A stretch of 64,000 nt of DNA from Bacteroidales bacterium (GCA_017545365.1 JAFWOP010000011.1:1-64000), one strand, 5' to 3'; positions 9,248-18,672 are shown, counted from the stretch's first letter. Numbers and translations: made by a program. Notes: a model not told the origin generated them from the sequence alone.

Positions 9248-9673
9248 TTAAACTATTGTATTCCACAAAACTAATGCATCCTCTTCCTTTTTTCTCATTT
9301 GAGCAGCCTCTAATTCCGACTTATCTTTTTGTCCCAACAGGTGAAGGATGCCATGGATGATGACGCGGTGCAATTCTTGTTCGAACGAAGTGTTGAACTG
9401 CGAAGCATTCTCCATAACGCGTTCCACACTAATCATGATATCACCAGAAATAATATCACCCACGACATAGTCGAAGGTGATAATGTCGGTATAGGTGTCA
9501 TGGTTGAGATACTCGCGATTGACCTGAATTAAATAAGCATCATTACAAAAGAGATACCCAATCTGTCCCACCTTTTTGCCTTGAGCTTTCACAATCTCAG
9601 ATATCCATTTTTTAACTCTAGCCTTATCTTCTAGTTCGAAATCGAGATTTTCTGTCGAAAAACTAATTGCCAT
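9248..9673 (-). CDS. ybeY: Endoribonuclease YbeY (16S rRNA 3'-end maturation)
   Basis: This 141-residue protein belongs to the YbeY/UPF0054 metalloproteins, which act in rRNA maturation and ribosome quality control. The metal-site segment reads IIHGILHLLGQKDKSE. The first two His are present, but the third, usually in the form GYDH, is replaced by a Lys-Asp sequence, as I recall for other Bacteroidota members. Domain length is normal. It lies between the ATPase-like gene and mnmG on the minus strand; the 72-bp gap before mnmG holds a parS-like palindrome. Confidence 0.9.
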   Translation of the reverse strand: MAISFSTENLDFELEDKARVKKWISEIVKAQGKKVGQIGYLFCNDAYLIQVNREYLNHDTYTDIITFDYVVGDIISGDIMISVERVMENASQFNTSFEQELHRVIIHGILHLLGQKDKSELEAAQMRKKEEDALVLWNTIV

Positions 9674-9912
9674 ATCCTTCTTTGTATAATTGATGATGAA
9701 ATTGAGAAAAAAAGTAGGGGAGGGGCGATTCTACTTTTTTAGGGGGAGAAGATTGAATAAAGCTAAGCCCATCATTTACCTCTACAAATCAGTTGTTTAA
9801 AAGCTCGTTTATCATCTTTTTCCTCGTTTTCCTTGTCTTAAAAACAAATCCGTGAGGGATTGCACTGCATGCAAAAATCTCATTGACTTATCCGACAAGA
9901 ATAAAGTGTCAT

Positions 9913-10344
9913 TTAAGCATAGACCTTTTCGGTTGAGGCCACCTTGTAGAATTGATTCAACACCGCCACCCGACGGGATGCCTCAGCGGCATCGATGCCC
10001 CTTACCGAAAAGAACAGTTGAACCCTGGACTTGTTGTCAGAGACGACAACCTTATCGGCCAACATGGAGGGGAGTTCCATCGACTCATTGCCTATATTGA
10101 AACACCCGGTGGAATTTACAATTGTAAATAAGATACCAAAAGGACTATAAGCAAAGTCTATCAGTACATTATCATCAGAACCTGCATTGGCTTTGGACGA
10201 TAATGCCACCTCGATAGATTTCGTAACGGCAACAGATATCGTAGCGTAATAATTGTCAATATGGCATTCGTCGCAGATGCCTCTTATAAAGGCATCGACA
10301 GGCATCAAATTGACATTATCTTTCTGTATAACAATTCTTTCCAT
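9913..10344 (-). CDS. RsbW-like ATP-binding (HATPase fold) protein
   Basis: This protein of about 143 residues resembles the small GHKL ATPases of the RsbW/SpoIIAB anti-sigma type. The N-box region reads AVTKSIEVAL and the G1 region is degenerate (IVNSTGCFN instead of a DxGxG motif), so ATP binding or kinase activity is uncertain. An upstream ATG at 10368 would sit on the expected transcription start, so the ATG at 10344 is preferred. It lies between a DUF4175 gene and ybeY; I recall this order from other Bacteroidota genomes. A regulatory role is inferred only from the fold. Confidence 0.7.
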   Translation of the reverse strand: MERIVIQKDNVNLMPVDAFIRGICDECHIDNYYATISVAVTKSIEVALSSKANAGSDDNVLIDFAYSPFGILFTIVNSTGCFNIGNESMELPSMLADKVVVSDNKSRVQLFFSVRGIDAAEASRRVAVLNQFYKVASTEKVYA

Positions 10345-10371
10345 GGTTTCAGCATGCAAATTCCACAACTA

Positions 10372-10379
10372 CAAAGATA
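10372..10379 (-). promoter_or_regulatory. -7 box before the ATPase-like gene
   Basis: TATCTTTG on the minus strand fits the Bacteroidota -7 consensus and would start transcription about 20 nt upstream of the ATG at 10344. No clear -33 box was seen. Confidence 0.5.
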
Positions 10380-10408
10380 CGAAATATTTTTGAATTTTTA
10401 AATAATGG

Positions 10409-13400
10409 CTAGAATTTATAGAAATAATCATTGACTTTGGACTTATAATAAGGCGAAAGGGTAGGGGGTACAGAACGGAAAAGCTCCATATTTTTGTCCT
10501 GAAGACGCTGGAATTGTTCCAAATCGGAGGGTGAGGGTTGGTGGCGTTGCTCATTGCCTTCACGGCTTTCCCTACGCTCCTCTTTCTCGCGCTGCATCTC
10601 GGCCTTCTCATGCTCCAGCATACGCGACATAATCTGCTGCTGCCGCTTGATTGTCTGCTGAGAGATAACGCGGTTAACCAAGTCTGTTTCAGTCTGTTCC
10701 ATCTGACGCATCATCTGGTCAATTTCTTTGGCCAACTTGGCATTCCCAGCATCACTCTGCTTCATTTCCTGACCATATTCCTGCATCATACGACGTATCA
10801 TCTCCTGTTGGGCAGCCATACGGGCAAACTCCTCGCTCAACTGCATACTGCCACGGTCGCCAATTTTCTTACGACCATTGGGAGAATTCTTACCTTGTTT
10901 GTCGAGCTGTTTCTTGAGAGCCTCCATCTGTTTGTTGAGTTCTTGTTGCATCTGCTTCATCGACTTAGCAGAAGGCTTTCCTTTGCCGGGATTGCTACAG
11001 TTGCCCTGCTTCTTCATGCCTGGATTTTTGCAACTCCCGCTCTTCTTCTGCTGCTGATTCTGACGCATCTGATTCTGCATCTGGTCGAGAGACTCAGCCA
11101 AGACCAAAGCCAGATTGTTGAACGACGTCATAGCGTATTGCATTGAAGATGAGGCTTGAGTGTTTTTATATGTCCCATAGAACGACTGATTCATATTCAA
11201 CAATTCAGACAGGGAACGGGCTATACTGCTATTGACATCTGCGACATTCTTATTAATTACCCTGGCGACACTCAGCTGCCGTTTGGCTATGGCGCGGAGA
11301 GAGTCTTCCACGCTGTGGAAATCATCCTTGATTTTGTTCTGCTCAATAATAATAGACTGATACTGCGGGTCTTGAATGAGGATGTTACGCACTTTAGAAA
11401 TCAACGATTCCTGGTTGAAGGAGAGACGCACCAGATTCTTCAACAGCTGTCTTACCATCTCGGCATCTTCGGCCAAATCCTGCTGTTCGATGTCCTGTTG
11501 CGCTTCGGCTAACTGCTCAGAGAGTTGATTCAACTGGTCAGATGCATTCTTTTGCTGCTTGGAGGCATCCTTTGACTTACCCTTATCAAGACTCTTCTCA
11601 GCACCTTCCTGGTTCTGGTCAATCTGATCCATCAGCTGCTGGTCTAACTTGAAATTCAAGTCTTTATCAATCTCTTTATAGTCCTTTTGTATTTGGTTGA
11701 GTTCCTGACGCAACTGGTCAAACTGATTGGACAAATCCTGCTGCTCCTTAAGCATCTTATCCTTCTCATCCTTGGATTTTGCATCCTGCGTACGCTCGGA
11801 AAGCTCGCGTTGCCTGTCGGCCAGTTGCTCAGTCTTCTGAACGGCATCTTCAACCCGTTTCTCCATCTCAAGACGCTTCATAAGCTCGATGTTTTGGTCG
11901 AGCTGCTTTTCCAACTCTTGGTTGTCAAGTTTCAATTGTTCAAGCTGTTCCTGCACCTTGTCCTTATCCAATTCCTGCATCATCTTCTCAATCTCTTGCA
12001 TCATCTGCTTCATCTCATCATTCATCACCTCGTTCATCAGCTTATCCAGTTCGCGCTGTTTCTCCATCAGCTTCTCGCTCTGGTCTTTATACTTCTGCTC
12101 AAGCTTTTTGTTCTCGTTCAGCTGTTGCTGCATCTGTTGGAGCATCTCTTTCACCTGTTGCTGCTTCTTTGCCAACTCCTGCAGGTCTTTCTTATCCTGC
12201 CAGTCAAACTCTTTCTTATCGACCAATTTGCGCATTAACTCATTGATGTCCTCTTGCATACGTTTGAGTTCGGACATTGACTTCTGGGCTTGTTCCTGAG
12301 CCTCGTTGCTATTCTGAGAGAGGATATTATCCAACTCTTTCTCGGTGGGTACTTGCAACTCAAAATGCTGTGAAGTGGCTGACTTGGGGCCATGAATACC
12401 ATCATTGTCCCACACCTCGAAATAATAGGTCATCCTGTCGCCAGGGTTCAATACGAACTCATTGAGGTTGAACGAATAATTAAACTCTTGCACCGTCTCC
12501 TTGCCCAGTGCGACAGGGAAACTGACAACCTCCTTCAATGAAGTGTCCGACTGATTGGTTTTCACTACTTTAAACTCAAGTTTGGTGAATCCATAATCAT
12601 CCTTAATACGGCCATGAAAGAAAAGGCGGTCGTCCATACTGGTGTCGCGCAATTCGACTGCCGCAATCATCGGAAAAGCATCATCGACGGTGGTGATGGC
12701 ATATTGCAAGGTGTCGGAATGGGGGGCATAGTGGTTGACGGAGGAGAAACCATAGGAGAAAGTCCGCAGGGCTCGAAGAGACAATTCCACACGTCCGTTA
12801 GCATCAGGGGCAAGGGCTTTAACACCCTCATCTATAAAGAAGTATAGCGTATCCACATCCCTTGTCTGAAAGAACCATTTGACCGTTGTTCCTTGAGGAA
12901 CAGTCATATCGCCCTCGTTCGACAACACTTCGGAGGGTTTATTGATATAGGCAGGGTAGGAGAGGTGTGCGCGGAAATCAACCACGGTAGGCTTTGGAAA
13001 AACCTTCAGTTCATACTGCACCGAAGTGACTTCTGGAGCTTGAAAATTGAAGGTACAACTACGCTGGACTGTCTTGAACAGATAGGTATAGTGCGACTTA
13101 TCCACCTGCTGCATTTTATAGATAATACCCTCGATATTGATAAACGCCTCGGCAGGAACAGCGTCGCCCTCGACAGACACTCGAAGCTCAAAATCCTCCT
13201 GTTGAGGCACTTCCAACGAAGGGTTGTCAATAACAAAGCGGTAGGGCGCGGGTCGTTCGAACTGAGTGTTATAATGTGTGATACGATGTGAGGACTCGGT
13301 GAGCATTTTGGGGGAGATAAAAAGCACCACAAGAATCAAAACAACAGGTATGAGAAGGTATTTCAAATACTTGTGATTTGCTCTTAGGTCGATAGCCTGA

Positions 13401-13828
13401 TTGAAAGGTACAGGTGTCAGCTGCGTGGTTTTCTGAGTAATGGCGGCAGCAAGAAGGTCGTTGTCCTCATCCTGACCACGCTGCTGTAACTGGAGGAGGT
13501 TGAGTAACTTGTCTTGCACTTCGGGGAAGTGACGGCCGATAATTCGGGCAGCTTCCTCGTATGAGATGACCCTGCCCAAACGAAACATCTTTGCCAAAGG
13601 GACAAAGACGTAATAAGTGAGCAACAGAAGCCCCAACAACAGATAAGTCCAAAAAAGAATGGCGCGAATGACGGAGCCAAAATAACCGAAATGCTCCAAT
13701 ACAGCCATCACAAAAAATAGGGATAACAGGAGGGTCAGGGCATAGATAATGCCTTTTATCATCCTGTTCTTGTAGTATTTACGGATGAACTGGTCGAGAT
13801 GCTGTCGTATGGTGTCCTTTTTCTGCAC
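10409..13828 (-). CDS. DUF4175 family protein, large membrane-anchored coiled-coil
   Basis: This 1139-residue protein starts with a short basic segment and two hydrophobic transmembrane spans (about residues 24-43 and 52-73). A beta-rich periplasmic portion runs to about residue 500. Beyond that is an exceptionally Q/E/K/M-rich coiled coil of some 500 residues, with repeats of the type QQQVKEMLQQMQQQL. The tail is basic and then aromatic (SPYYKSKVNDYFYKF). It matches my memory of the Bacteroidota DUF4175 family, whose function is unknown. The start is a GTG at 13828, about 12 nt after the predicted transcription start. Its neighbours are the ATPase-like gene and ybeY, and a structural or signalling role at the envelope is only a guess. 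Confidence 0.8.
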   Translation of the reverse strand: MQKKDTIRQHLDQFIRKYYKNRMIKGIIYALTLLLSLFFVMAVLEHFGYFGSVIRAILFWTYLLLGLLLLTYYVFVPLAKMFRLGRVISYEEAARIIGRHFPEVQDKLLNLLQLQQRGQDEDNDLLAAAITQKTTQLTPVPFNQAIDLRANHKYLKYLLIPVVLILVVLFISPKMLTESSHRITHYNTQFERPAPYRFVIDNPSLEVPQQEDFELRVSVEGDAVPAEAFINIEGIIYKMQQVDKSHYTYLFKTVQRSCTFNFQAPEVTSVQYELKVFPKPTVVDFRAHLSYPAYINKPSEVLSNEGDMTVPQGTTVKWFFQTRDVDTLYFFIDEGVKALAPDANGRVELSLRALRTFSYGFSSVNHYAPHSDTLQYAITTVDDAFPMIAAVELRDTSMDDRLFFHGRIKDDYGFTKLEFKVVKTNQSDTSLKEVVSFPVALGKETVQEFNYSFNLNEFVLNPGDRMTYYFEVWDNDGIHGPKSATSQHFELQVPTEKELDNILSQNSNEAQEQAQKSMSELKRMQEDINELMRKLVDKKEFDWQDKKDLQELAKKQQQVKEMLQQMQQQLNENKKLEQKYKDQSEKLMEKQRELDKLMNEVMNDEMKQMMQEIEKMMQELDKDKVQEQLEQLKLDNQELEKQLDQNIELMKRLEMEKRVEDAVQKTEQLADRQRELSERTQDAKSKDEKDKMLKEQQDLSNQFDQLRQELNQIQKDYKEIDKDLNFKLDQQLMDQIDQNQEGAEKSLDKGKSKDASKQQKNASDQLNQLSEQLAEAQQDIEQQDLAEDAEMVRQLLKNLVRLSFNQESLISKVRNILIQDPQYQSIIIEQNKIKDDFHSVEDSLRAIAKRQLSVARVINKNVADVNSSIARSLSELLNMNQSFYGTYKNTQASSSMQYAMTSFNNLALVLAESLDQMQNQMRQNQQQKKSGSCKNPGMKKQGNCSNPGKGKPSAKSMKQMQQELNKQMEALKKQLDKQGKNSPNGRKKIGDRGSMQLSEEFARMAAQQEMIRRMMQEYGQEMKQSDAGNAKLAKEIDQMMRQMEQTETDLVNRVISQQTIKRQQQIMSRMLEHEKAEMQREKEERRESREGNEQRHQPSPSDLEQFQRLQDKNMELFRSVPPTLSPYYKSKVNDYFYKF

Positions 13829-13845
13829 GCGAAAGAATTAATTTG

Positions 13846-13878
13846 CAAAGATACGACCTTTTTTTGGCATAACACAAA
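13846..13878 (-). promoter_or_regulatory. Promoter of the DUF4175 gene
   Basis: The minus strand reads TTTG (13878-13875), 21 nt, TATCTTTG (13853-13846), an exact match to the Bacteroidota promoter form. The MITE-like element begins only 17 bp upstream of the -33 box. Confidence 0.75.
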
Positions 13879-13894
13879 AAATAATTACCAACCA

Positions 13895-14269
13895 GCAGGG
13901 CAGACGCATCAAAAATCGGTTGTGATGTATGCCGAAGGCTCATATACGATGTGTTGCAATGCGCCTCCTACCCCAACCCAAAAGGCTGGAACATACATAA
14001 CCTAGGGCAACGCCCTTCCAGAAACAAAAGAATCGTTATTGGGAACTTCTACAAATTGCCCCGAAGGGGCAAACTCACAATAGCGTTGCAAACGTCGAGA
14101 GCAGAGCAGGTTCCACTTGCTTTGCCAAGATGTAGCACCGTATTGTAGAACTCCCACATTTGTAATGTGTGGATTATCCGATAAGTAAGTCTGGACGTGC
14201 CGGAGAGACGCCCTCTCAAAAATGAATTAATAGAACCCATCTATCATATATTTGATGCGTTTGCCCTGC
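13895..14269. mobile_element. MITE-like element with 19-bp inverted repeats and 8-bp target duplication
   Basis: The left end GCAGGGCAGACGCATCAAA (13895-13913) and the inverted right end (14251-14269) differ at one base. Both are flanked by ACCAACCA (13887-13894 and 14270-14277), which looks like a target-site duplication. The inside has no transposase but holds sub-terminal inverted matches (GGGAACTTCTACAA near 14040 against TTGTAGAACTCCC near 14144) and the hairpin GCCCCgaaGGGGC. Ends beginning CAGGG and duplications of 8-10 bp recall the ISAs1 family, so a transposase of that type may mobilise it in trans; that link is from memory. The boundary could be shifted by 1 bp. Confidence 0.75.
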
Positions 14270-14389
14270 ACCAACCAGCGAGAGGAACCCGTTGAAAAGT
14301 GAAGAAAGGACACTTCATCCACCCTGTATGACTCTACTGAAGCGGCGACTTCGCCTTTTATATGATAAATTTAGAACCTATGCAAGATA

Positions 14390-14416
14390 TTTTTTAGGAT
14401 ATATCATCCTAAAAAA
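14390..14416. terminator. Perfect A/T-flanked inverted repeat, possible bidirectional terminator
   Basis: TTTTTTAGGAT (14390-14400) and ATCCTAAAAAA (14406-14416) form a perfect 11-bp stem with a 5-nt loop, giving a T-run on either strand. The rest of the gap from 14278 to 14525 holds no gene that I can see. Confidence 0.4.
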
Positions 14417-14525
14417 AGGGTAAAATTGTGGCAGAAAAGGCGGAAGAAAGGCGGAAGAGGGGAGGGGGAGCGGCTGAAAAACAGATATTACGCTATTAAA
14501 TAGCAGCGGAATTGAGAATTATTCG

Positions 14526-14533
14526 TATCTTTG
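14526..14533 (+). promoter_or_regulatory. -7 box before the SDR gene
   Basis: TATCTTTG lies 22 nt before the ATG at 14556. The -33 region has no clear TTTG. Confidence 0.55.
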
Positions 14534-14555
14534 CAGCCGAAAAATAACTGGTAAA

Positions 14556-15356
14556 ATGGGCAAAGTAATTATCATCACGGGCGCATCATCAGGCTTTGGG
14601 AAGGCCATCGCCGAGCGGCTGTCAGAACATGGTCACACGGTCTACGGCATCTGCCGTCGAGAGATGCAACACGACAGGATTCACTACCGACAGGGCGACA
14701 TCCGCGATATGGAACGTATAGAGCTATTAACCAAAGAGATATACGAAAATGAAGGGCGCATCGACGTGCTCATCAACAACGCCGGAATGGGGTTGGGGGG
14801 AGCCTTGGAGCTGACCTCGTGGGAGGAGATACGTCTACAGATGGAGACCAACTTTTACGGCTGCGTGAACGTGTGCCAGAAAGTGCTGCCCTACATGCGG
14901 CGGCAACGGCAGGGGAAAATAATCAATTTCAGCTCTATAGCGGGTATCGAGGGCATCCCCTACCAAGGGTTTTACAGTTGCTCCAAATTTGCCATCGAGG
15001 GTTTCTCTGAGGCTCTGAGTGCGGAGGTGAAACGATTCGGCATATCGGTATCGCTGGTGGAACCAGGCGATTTTGCCACCGGGTTTACAGCAGTGCGCGT
15101 AAACTCGGAAACGACGCTCAAAGACCCCGATTACGGCCCTGTTTTTGCCAAGGTGAGGGAGAGGTTCGAGAAGGAGGAGATAGACGGTCTGAAGCCCGAA
15201 TATATGGCCAAAAAGGTGGAAGGAATAGTGGATGCTCGCCGCCCACGGCTGCGTTATTGCGTCGCCAATCTGGAACAGAGGCTCTCTGTAGTGCTGAAAC
15301 GCCTGATTCCAGGCAATTGGAATGTGGCTATTTTGCGCAGCTACTACGGAAGCTGA
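14556..15356 (+). CDS. Short-chain dehydrogenase/reductase (SDR)
   Basis: This 266-residue classical SDR has the cofactor motif TGASSGFGK (8-16), the NNAG motif, catalytic Ser near 126-127 and the YxxxK pair Y140/K144. Basic residues after the second strand (CRR) favour NADP(H). The C-terminal third is predicted to shape the substrate pocket and ends GNWNVAILRSYYGS. It faces a GNAT-like gene and a serine palmitoyltransferase gene on the other strand. This raises the possibility that it reduces 3-ketosphinganine, but SDR substrates cannot be read from sequence and it has its own promoter. Confidence 0.88.
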   Translation: MGKVIIITGASSGFGKAIAERLSEHGHTVYGICRREMQHDRIHYRQGDIRDMERIELLTKEIYENEGRIDVLINNAGMGLGGALELTSWEEIRLQMETNFYGCVNVCQKVLPYMRRQRQGKIINFSSIAGIEGIPYQGFYSCSKFAIEGFSEALSAEVKRFGISVSLVEPGDFATGFTAVRVNSETTLKDPDYGPVFAKVRERFEKEEIDGLKPEYMAKKVEGIVDARRPRLRYCVANLEQRLSVVLKRLIPGNWNVAILRSYYGS

Positions 15357-15429
15357 CCTCCTCTGTTAAAGATGAGGCGTAGGAGTAGTTGAGAACTACT
15401 TATCTGACTGCATATCTATGACATGCAAT

Positions 15430-16551
15430 CTATATCTTCTTGCGGAATACGGCCCGCTTAATCATCGGGGTTGACTGATAGGTGGTCTCCCAGATGCGCT
15501 GCGCCTCGTTGCCGATAATCTGCGGGTTGCTGTAAGCCCAACGGAGGTTATACTTGATGGCGTTCTTGTTCATCTCGGCATAATAGATGGAATGCACACC
15601 GCGTTTCTGCCAGTCGGGATGCACGCCATTGAGCAGCAAATCGATGTCCTTAAACCTACGCAAAGCCTTGAGGATATGAAACCAACCGAAAGGGAAGAGA
15701 TGTCCGTTGGCCTTCATATAAGCGTCGTTTAGGTCGGGGATGCTGAGGCCGAAAGCCACCAGGTTGTCATCCTTGTCCACTACAAAGTTGGCAAACTCCA
15801 GATTGATGAAAGGAAAATATTCCTTGATGTACACGTCGATTTCCTTGTCAGTAAGGGGGACAAAGTCGTAGAGGTCTTTGAAAGCAGCATTGATGGCCAG
15901 GAAGAACTTACGGGCATAGGGGTATACCTCTTTGCGCGATTTGAATTTCAAGAGCCTCAGTTGGTACTTCTGAAGAATCAGTTCGTTGATACGGTTCACC
16001 TTGTCGGGTACGGGCTGCGAAGCAGGTATCTGATACTGTGCCCATTGGCAGGTGATTTCCAGTCCTGCACGTTGCACAAAGTCGATATAGTATTTGGGGT
16101 TGTAGAGCGTGCTGATGTTCTGGCGCTGGTCGAAACCCTCGATTACCCAGCACTCTTTATCCATATCGGTGAAGCCGAAAGGACCCTCAACCTGGTCCAT
16201 GCCCTTGCCTTTTCCCCACTCCGACACGGTGTTGAGAAGCTTGGTGAAAACATCGTAATCTTCGACGAAATCGAACCATCCGAAACGCACGGCTTTCTTG
16301 CTCCAACGCTCGTTGACCGAATGGTTGATGATGCCGGCCACACGGCCCACCACCTCCTTGCCACGACAAGCGAGCCACAGCTGCAGGTCGCAATGGTCGA
16401 GGGAAGGGTTTTTCGAGGTCAGGAGTGCCCGCTCGTCGCTCATCAGAGGCGGAATATAGGTGGGCACATCCTTGAACAGACGGTTGGGGAACTTGATAAA
16501 CCGGCGCAACTGCGCAGATGATGTAACTTCGGTGATAACAATATTTTCCAT
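15430..16551 (-). CDS. GNAT-like acyltransferase family protein; candidate ceramide-forming N-acyltransferase
   Basis: This 373-residue protein has an acyl-CoA N-acyltransferase-like character, with conserved segments such as RFIKFPNRLFKDVPTYIPPL, VEGPFGFTDMDKECWVIEGF and NPQIIGNEAQRIWE. It is much longer than a single GNAT domain and could contain two. It lies directly downstream of the serine palmitoyltransferase gene on the same strand, 80 bp away. Bacterial ceramide synthases are reported to be annotated as GNAT-like proteins found with spt, so N-acylation of the sphingoid base is a reasonable hypothesis. The upstream TTG start is rejected in favour of the ATG at 16551. Confidence 0.7.
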   Translation of the reverse strand: MENIVITEVTSSAQLRRFIKFPNRLFKDVPTYIPPLMSDERALLTSKNPSLDHCDLQLWLACRGKEVVGRVAGIINHSVNERWSKKAVRFGWFDFVEDYDVFTKLLNTVSEWGKGKGMDQVEGPFGFTDMDKECWVIEGFDQRQNISTLYNPKYYIDFVQRAGLEITCQWAQYQIPASQPVPDKVNRINELILQKYQLRLLKFKSRKEVYPYARKFFLAINAAFKDLYDFVPLTDKEIDVYIKEYFPFINLEFANFVVDKDDNLVAFGLSIPDLNDAYMKANGHLFPFGWFHILKALRRFKDIDLLLNGVHPDWQKRGVHSIYYAEMNKNAIKYNLRWAYSNPQIIGNEAQRIWETTYQSTPMIKRAVFRKKI

Positions 16552-16633
16552 AGGCAATATTATTGAAGTTAAGCGTTGAAAACTGAGTATTCTATGGCTG
16601 AAGAAGCCTCTTTTTGACTTTTAATTCCCAGCT

Positions 16634-17818
16634 TTATAGAATTTCCAACTGTTTGAAACACTTGTAAATCTTCTCCACAGCGAAATCAATCTGCTGATGG
16701 GTGTGGGTGGCCATGAGGGCAAAACGAATCAGCGTGTCCTCGGAGGGCACGGCAGGCGGGATAACCGGGGTTACGAACACGCCCTCTTCGAAGAGCATAT
16801 GGGTGAGGATGAACGTCTTGTCGGTGTTGCGCACAAACAGGGGGATGATAGGAGTTTGTGTGTTTCCAATTTCGAAGCCCAGGTCGCGGAACGATTTCAT
16901 GGCATAGTTGGTGTTGTCCCAGAGGGCTGCGTTGCGCTCTGGCTCGCTGCGCATGATGTGCAGAGCTGCCAGAACCGATGCCGTTGCCGACGGCGGAATG
17001 GAAGCGGTGAAGATATAAGGCCTTACATTATGCTTCATGAAGTTGATAGTTTCCTTGTCGGCAGCGATGAAGCCGCCCACCGATGCCAAAGACTTAGAGA
17101 AGGTGCCCATCACCATCTCCACGTTTGGCAGGAGGTTGAAATGGTCGCAGGTGCCGCGACCCTCACGACCGAACACACCCAGCCCGTGGGCCTCATCGAC
17201 CATCAGTGTGGCTTGGTATTTTTCGCACAGTTCCACCATCTTAGCAATCGGGGCCACATCGCCTTCCATGGAAAACACGCCGTCGGTCACCACCAGTTTC
17301 GAAGCCTCCAAGGGGCAACGTTGCAGCACGCGCTCCAAATCCTCCATATTACAATGTTTGTATTTCAACGTGGTGGCAAAGGTAATCAGCTTCCCCTCCA
17401 TAATCGAAGCATGGTCCAACTCGTCGTAGATGAGGTAGTCGTTTCGACCCACCACACAAGGGATTGTGCCTGAATTAGCCTGAAAACCAGCAGAGAAGAG
17501 CATAACTCCATCCTTACCCATAAACTCCGCCAACTCGTCCTGCAGCTGTATGTGTATGTCCAACGTTCCATTCAAGAAAGGCGATCCGGCACAGCCTGTG
17601 CCATACTTGTCGATGGCGGCTTTGGCAGCCTCTTTGATTTTCGGATGATTCGTCAAACCCAGGTAAGAGTTAGAACCGAACATCAGCACCCTCTTCTGAC
17701 CCACCAGCACTTCAGTGTTCTGTTCCGAAGAAATAGGGGTAAAATACGGGTATATGCCCTTGGCCTTAGCCTCCTGGGGGGCAGTATACCTTGCTAGTTT
17801 AGATTGGAGTGGTTTCAT
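16634..17818 (-). CDS. spt: Serine palmitoyltransferase (alpha-oxoamine synthase family)
   Basis: This 394-residue PLP enzyme should join serine with an acyl thioester to make 3-ketosphinganine, the first step of Bacteroidota sphingolipid synthesis. Diagnostic motifs are FGSNSYLGLTNHPK, YGTGCAGSPFLNGTLDIH, DEAHGLGVFG and the PLP-lysine segment GTFSKSLASVGGF (K242). The last reads like Spt, whereas glycine C-acetyltransferase (Kbl) normally has a different sequence around the lysine. Length is typical. A GNAT-like protein follows on the same strand and an SDR gene lies beyond it. Kbl or BioF activity cannot be fully excluded. Confidence 0.85.
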   Translation of the reverse strand: MKPLQSKLARYTAPQEAKAKGIYPYFTPISSEQNTEVLVGQKRVLMFGSNSYLGLTNHPKIKEAAKAAIDKYGTGCAGSPFLNGTLDIHIQLQDELAEFMGKDGVMLFSAGFQANSGTIPCVVGRNDYLIYDELDHASIMEGKLITFATTLKYKHCNMEDLERVLQRCPLEASKLVVTDGVFSMEGDVAPIAKMVELCEKYQATLMVDEAHGLGVFGREGRGTCDHFNLLPNVEMVMGTFSKSLASVGGFIAADKETINFMKHNVRPYIFTASIPPSATASVLAALHIMRSEPERNAALWDNTNYAMKSFRDLGFEIGNTQTPIIPLFVRNTDKTFILTHMLFEEGVFVTPVIPPAVPSEDTLIRFALMATHTHQQIDFAVEKIYKCFKQLEIL

Positions 17819-17881
17819 CTATTAAAAACAATTAGTATTAAGGATGCAAAATAACAAAAAAAATCCCACATTAAGAAAAAC

Positions 17882-18664
17882 TCACTGTGTTAAAAAAGAG
17901 AAAAGTTTTTCAGTCAGTCGGCTGGCACCAATTCTAAAAAACTGGTTGCTAATATATTCTATACCCATAATACGCTCAGTGAGCTGATAGTATTTTAACA
18001 CTTCATCGGGTGTGGAAATACCGCCTGCGGCCTTGAAACCAATCCTCTTTCCCGTCTGCTCATAATGTTTTTTTATAGTCGTGAGCATTGCCTCAGCAGC
18101 TTCTAAGGTAGCCGAGATGGCTATCTTACCTGTCGATGTCTTAATAAAGTCTGCCCCTGCATCAATCGCCAACTCTGAGGCCTTCATGATATTCTCCGGT
18201 GTCTTCAGCTCACCCGTTTCCAATATGACTTTTAACGTTCGGCCTTTGGCAATCTCGCGTATTGCAGCAATTTCGTCGGAAACTTTGTTATAGTCACCTT
18301 CGAGGAAAGAGCCTCTGGATATAACCATATCTATTTCATCAGCACCTTCATCAACAGCATACTTCACCTCATGCAGCTTCACCTCCAACGGCGACTGCCC
18401 AAAAGGGAAAGCCCCTGCCACAGAAGCCACACGTATACCACTGTTGCTAAGAATCTTGCATGCTTGCCGTACAAACACAGGATAGACACACACGGCTGCC
18501 ACATGGCCTACACCACGAGCATCGTCGTGAAGTTCCATCGAGCGATGGCACAGTTGTTCCACACGCTCATGAGTGTCGCTGCCTTCGAGCGTGGTGTTGT
18601 CAATACATGTGAAAACTCGTCGCAACCCATCTTGGATTTCGACAGAAGGACTTATTGTTGACAT
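17882..18664 (-). CDS. deoC: Deoxyribose-phosphate aldolase
   Basis: This 260-residue class I aldolase cleaves 2-deoxyribose 5-phosphate to glyceraldehyde 3-phosphate and acetaldehyde in deoxynucleoside catabolism. The Schiff-base lysine is in the segment DFIKTSTGKI, the second active-site lysine in GFKAAGGIST, and the N-terminal region contains CIDNTTL. It starts 8 bp after rpiB ends, so the two pentose-phosphate genes are probably cotranscribed from the promoter near 19150. Confidence 0.96.
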   Translation of the reverse strand: MSTISPSVEIQDGLRRVFTCIDNTTLEGSDTHERVEQLCHRSMELHDDARGVGHVAAVCVYPVFVRQACKILSNSGIRVASVAGAFPFGQSPLEVKLHEVKYAVDEGADEIDMVISRGSFLEGDYNKVSDEIAAIREIAKGRTLKVILETGELKTPENIMKASELAIDAGADFIKTSTGKIAISATLEAAEAMLTTIKKHYEQTGKRIGFKAAGGISTPDEVLKYYQLTERIMGIEYISNQFFRIGASRLTEKLFSFLTQ

Positions 18665-18672
18665 TTGTAAAA

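Noticed and set aside
9248..9673. ybeY as a pseudogene because the third metal His is missing
   Set aside because: The rest is intact and full length, and I recall the same Lys-Asp replacement in other Bacteroidota YbeY proteins.
16634..17818. Glycine C-acetyltransferase (Kbl)
   Set aside because: The PLP-lysine segment and the FLNGTLDIH region read more like serine palmitoyltransferase, and no threonine dehydrogenase gene is adjacent.
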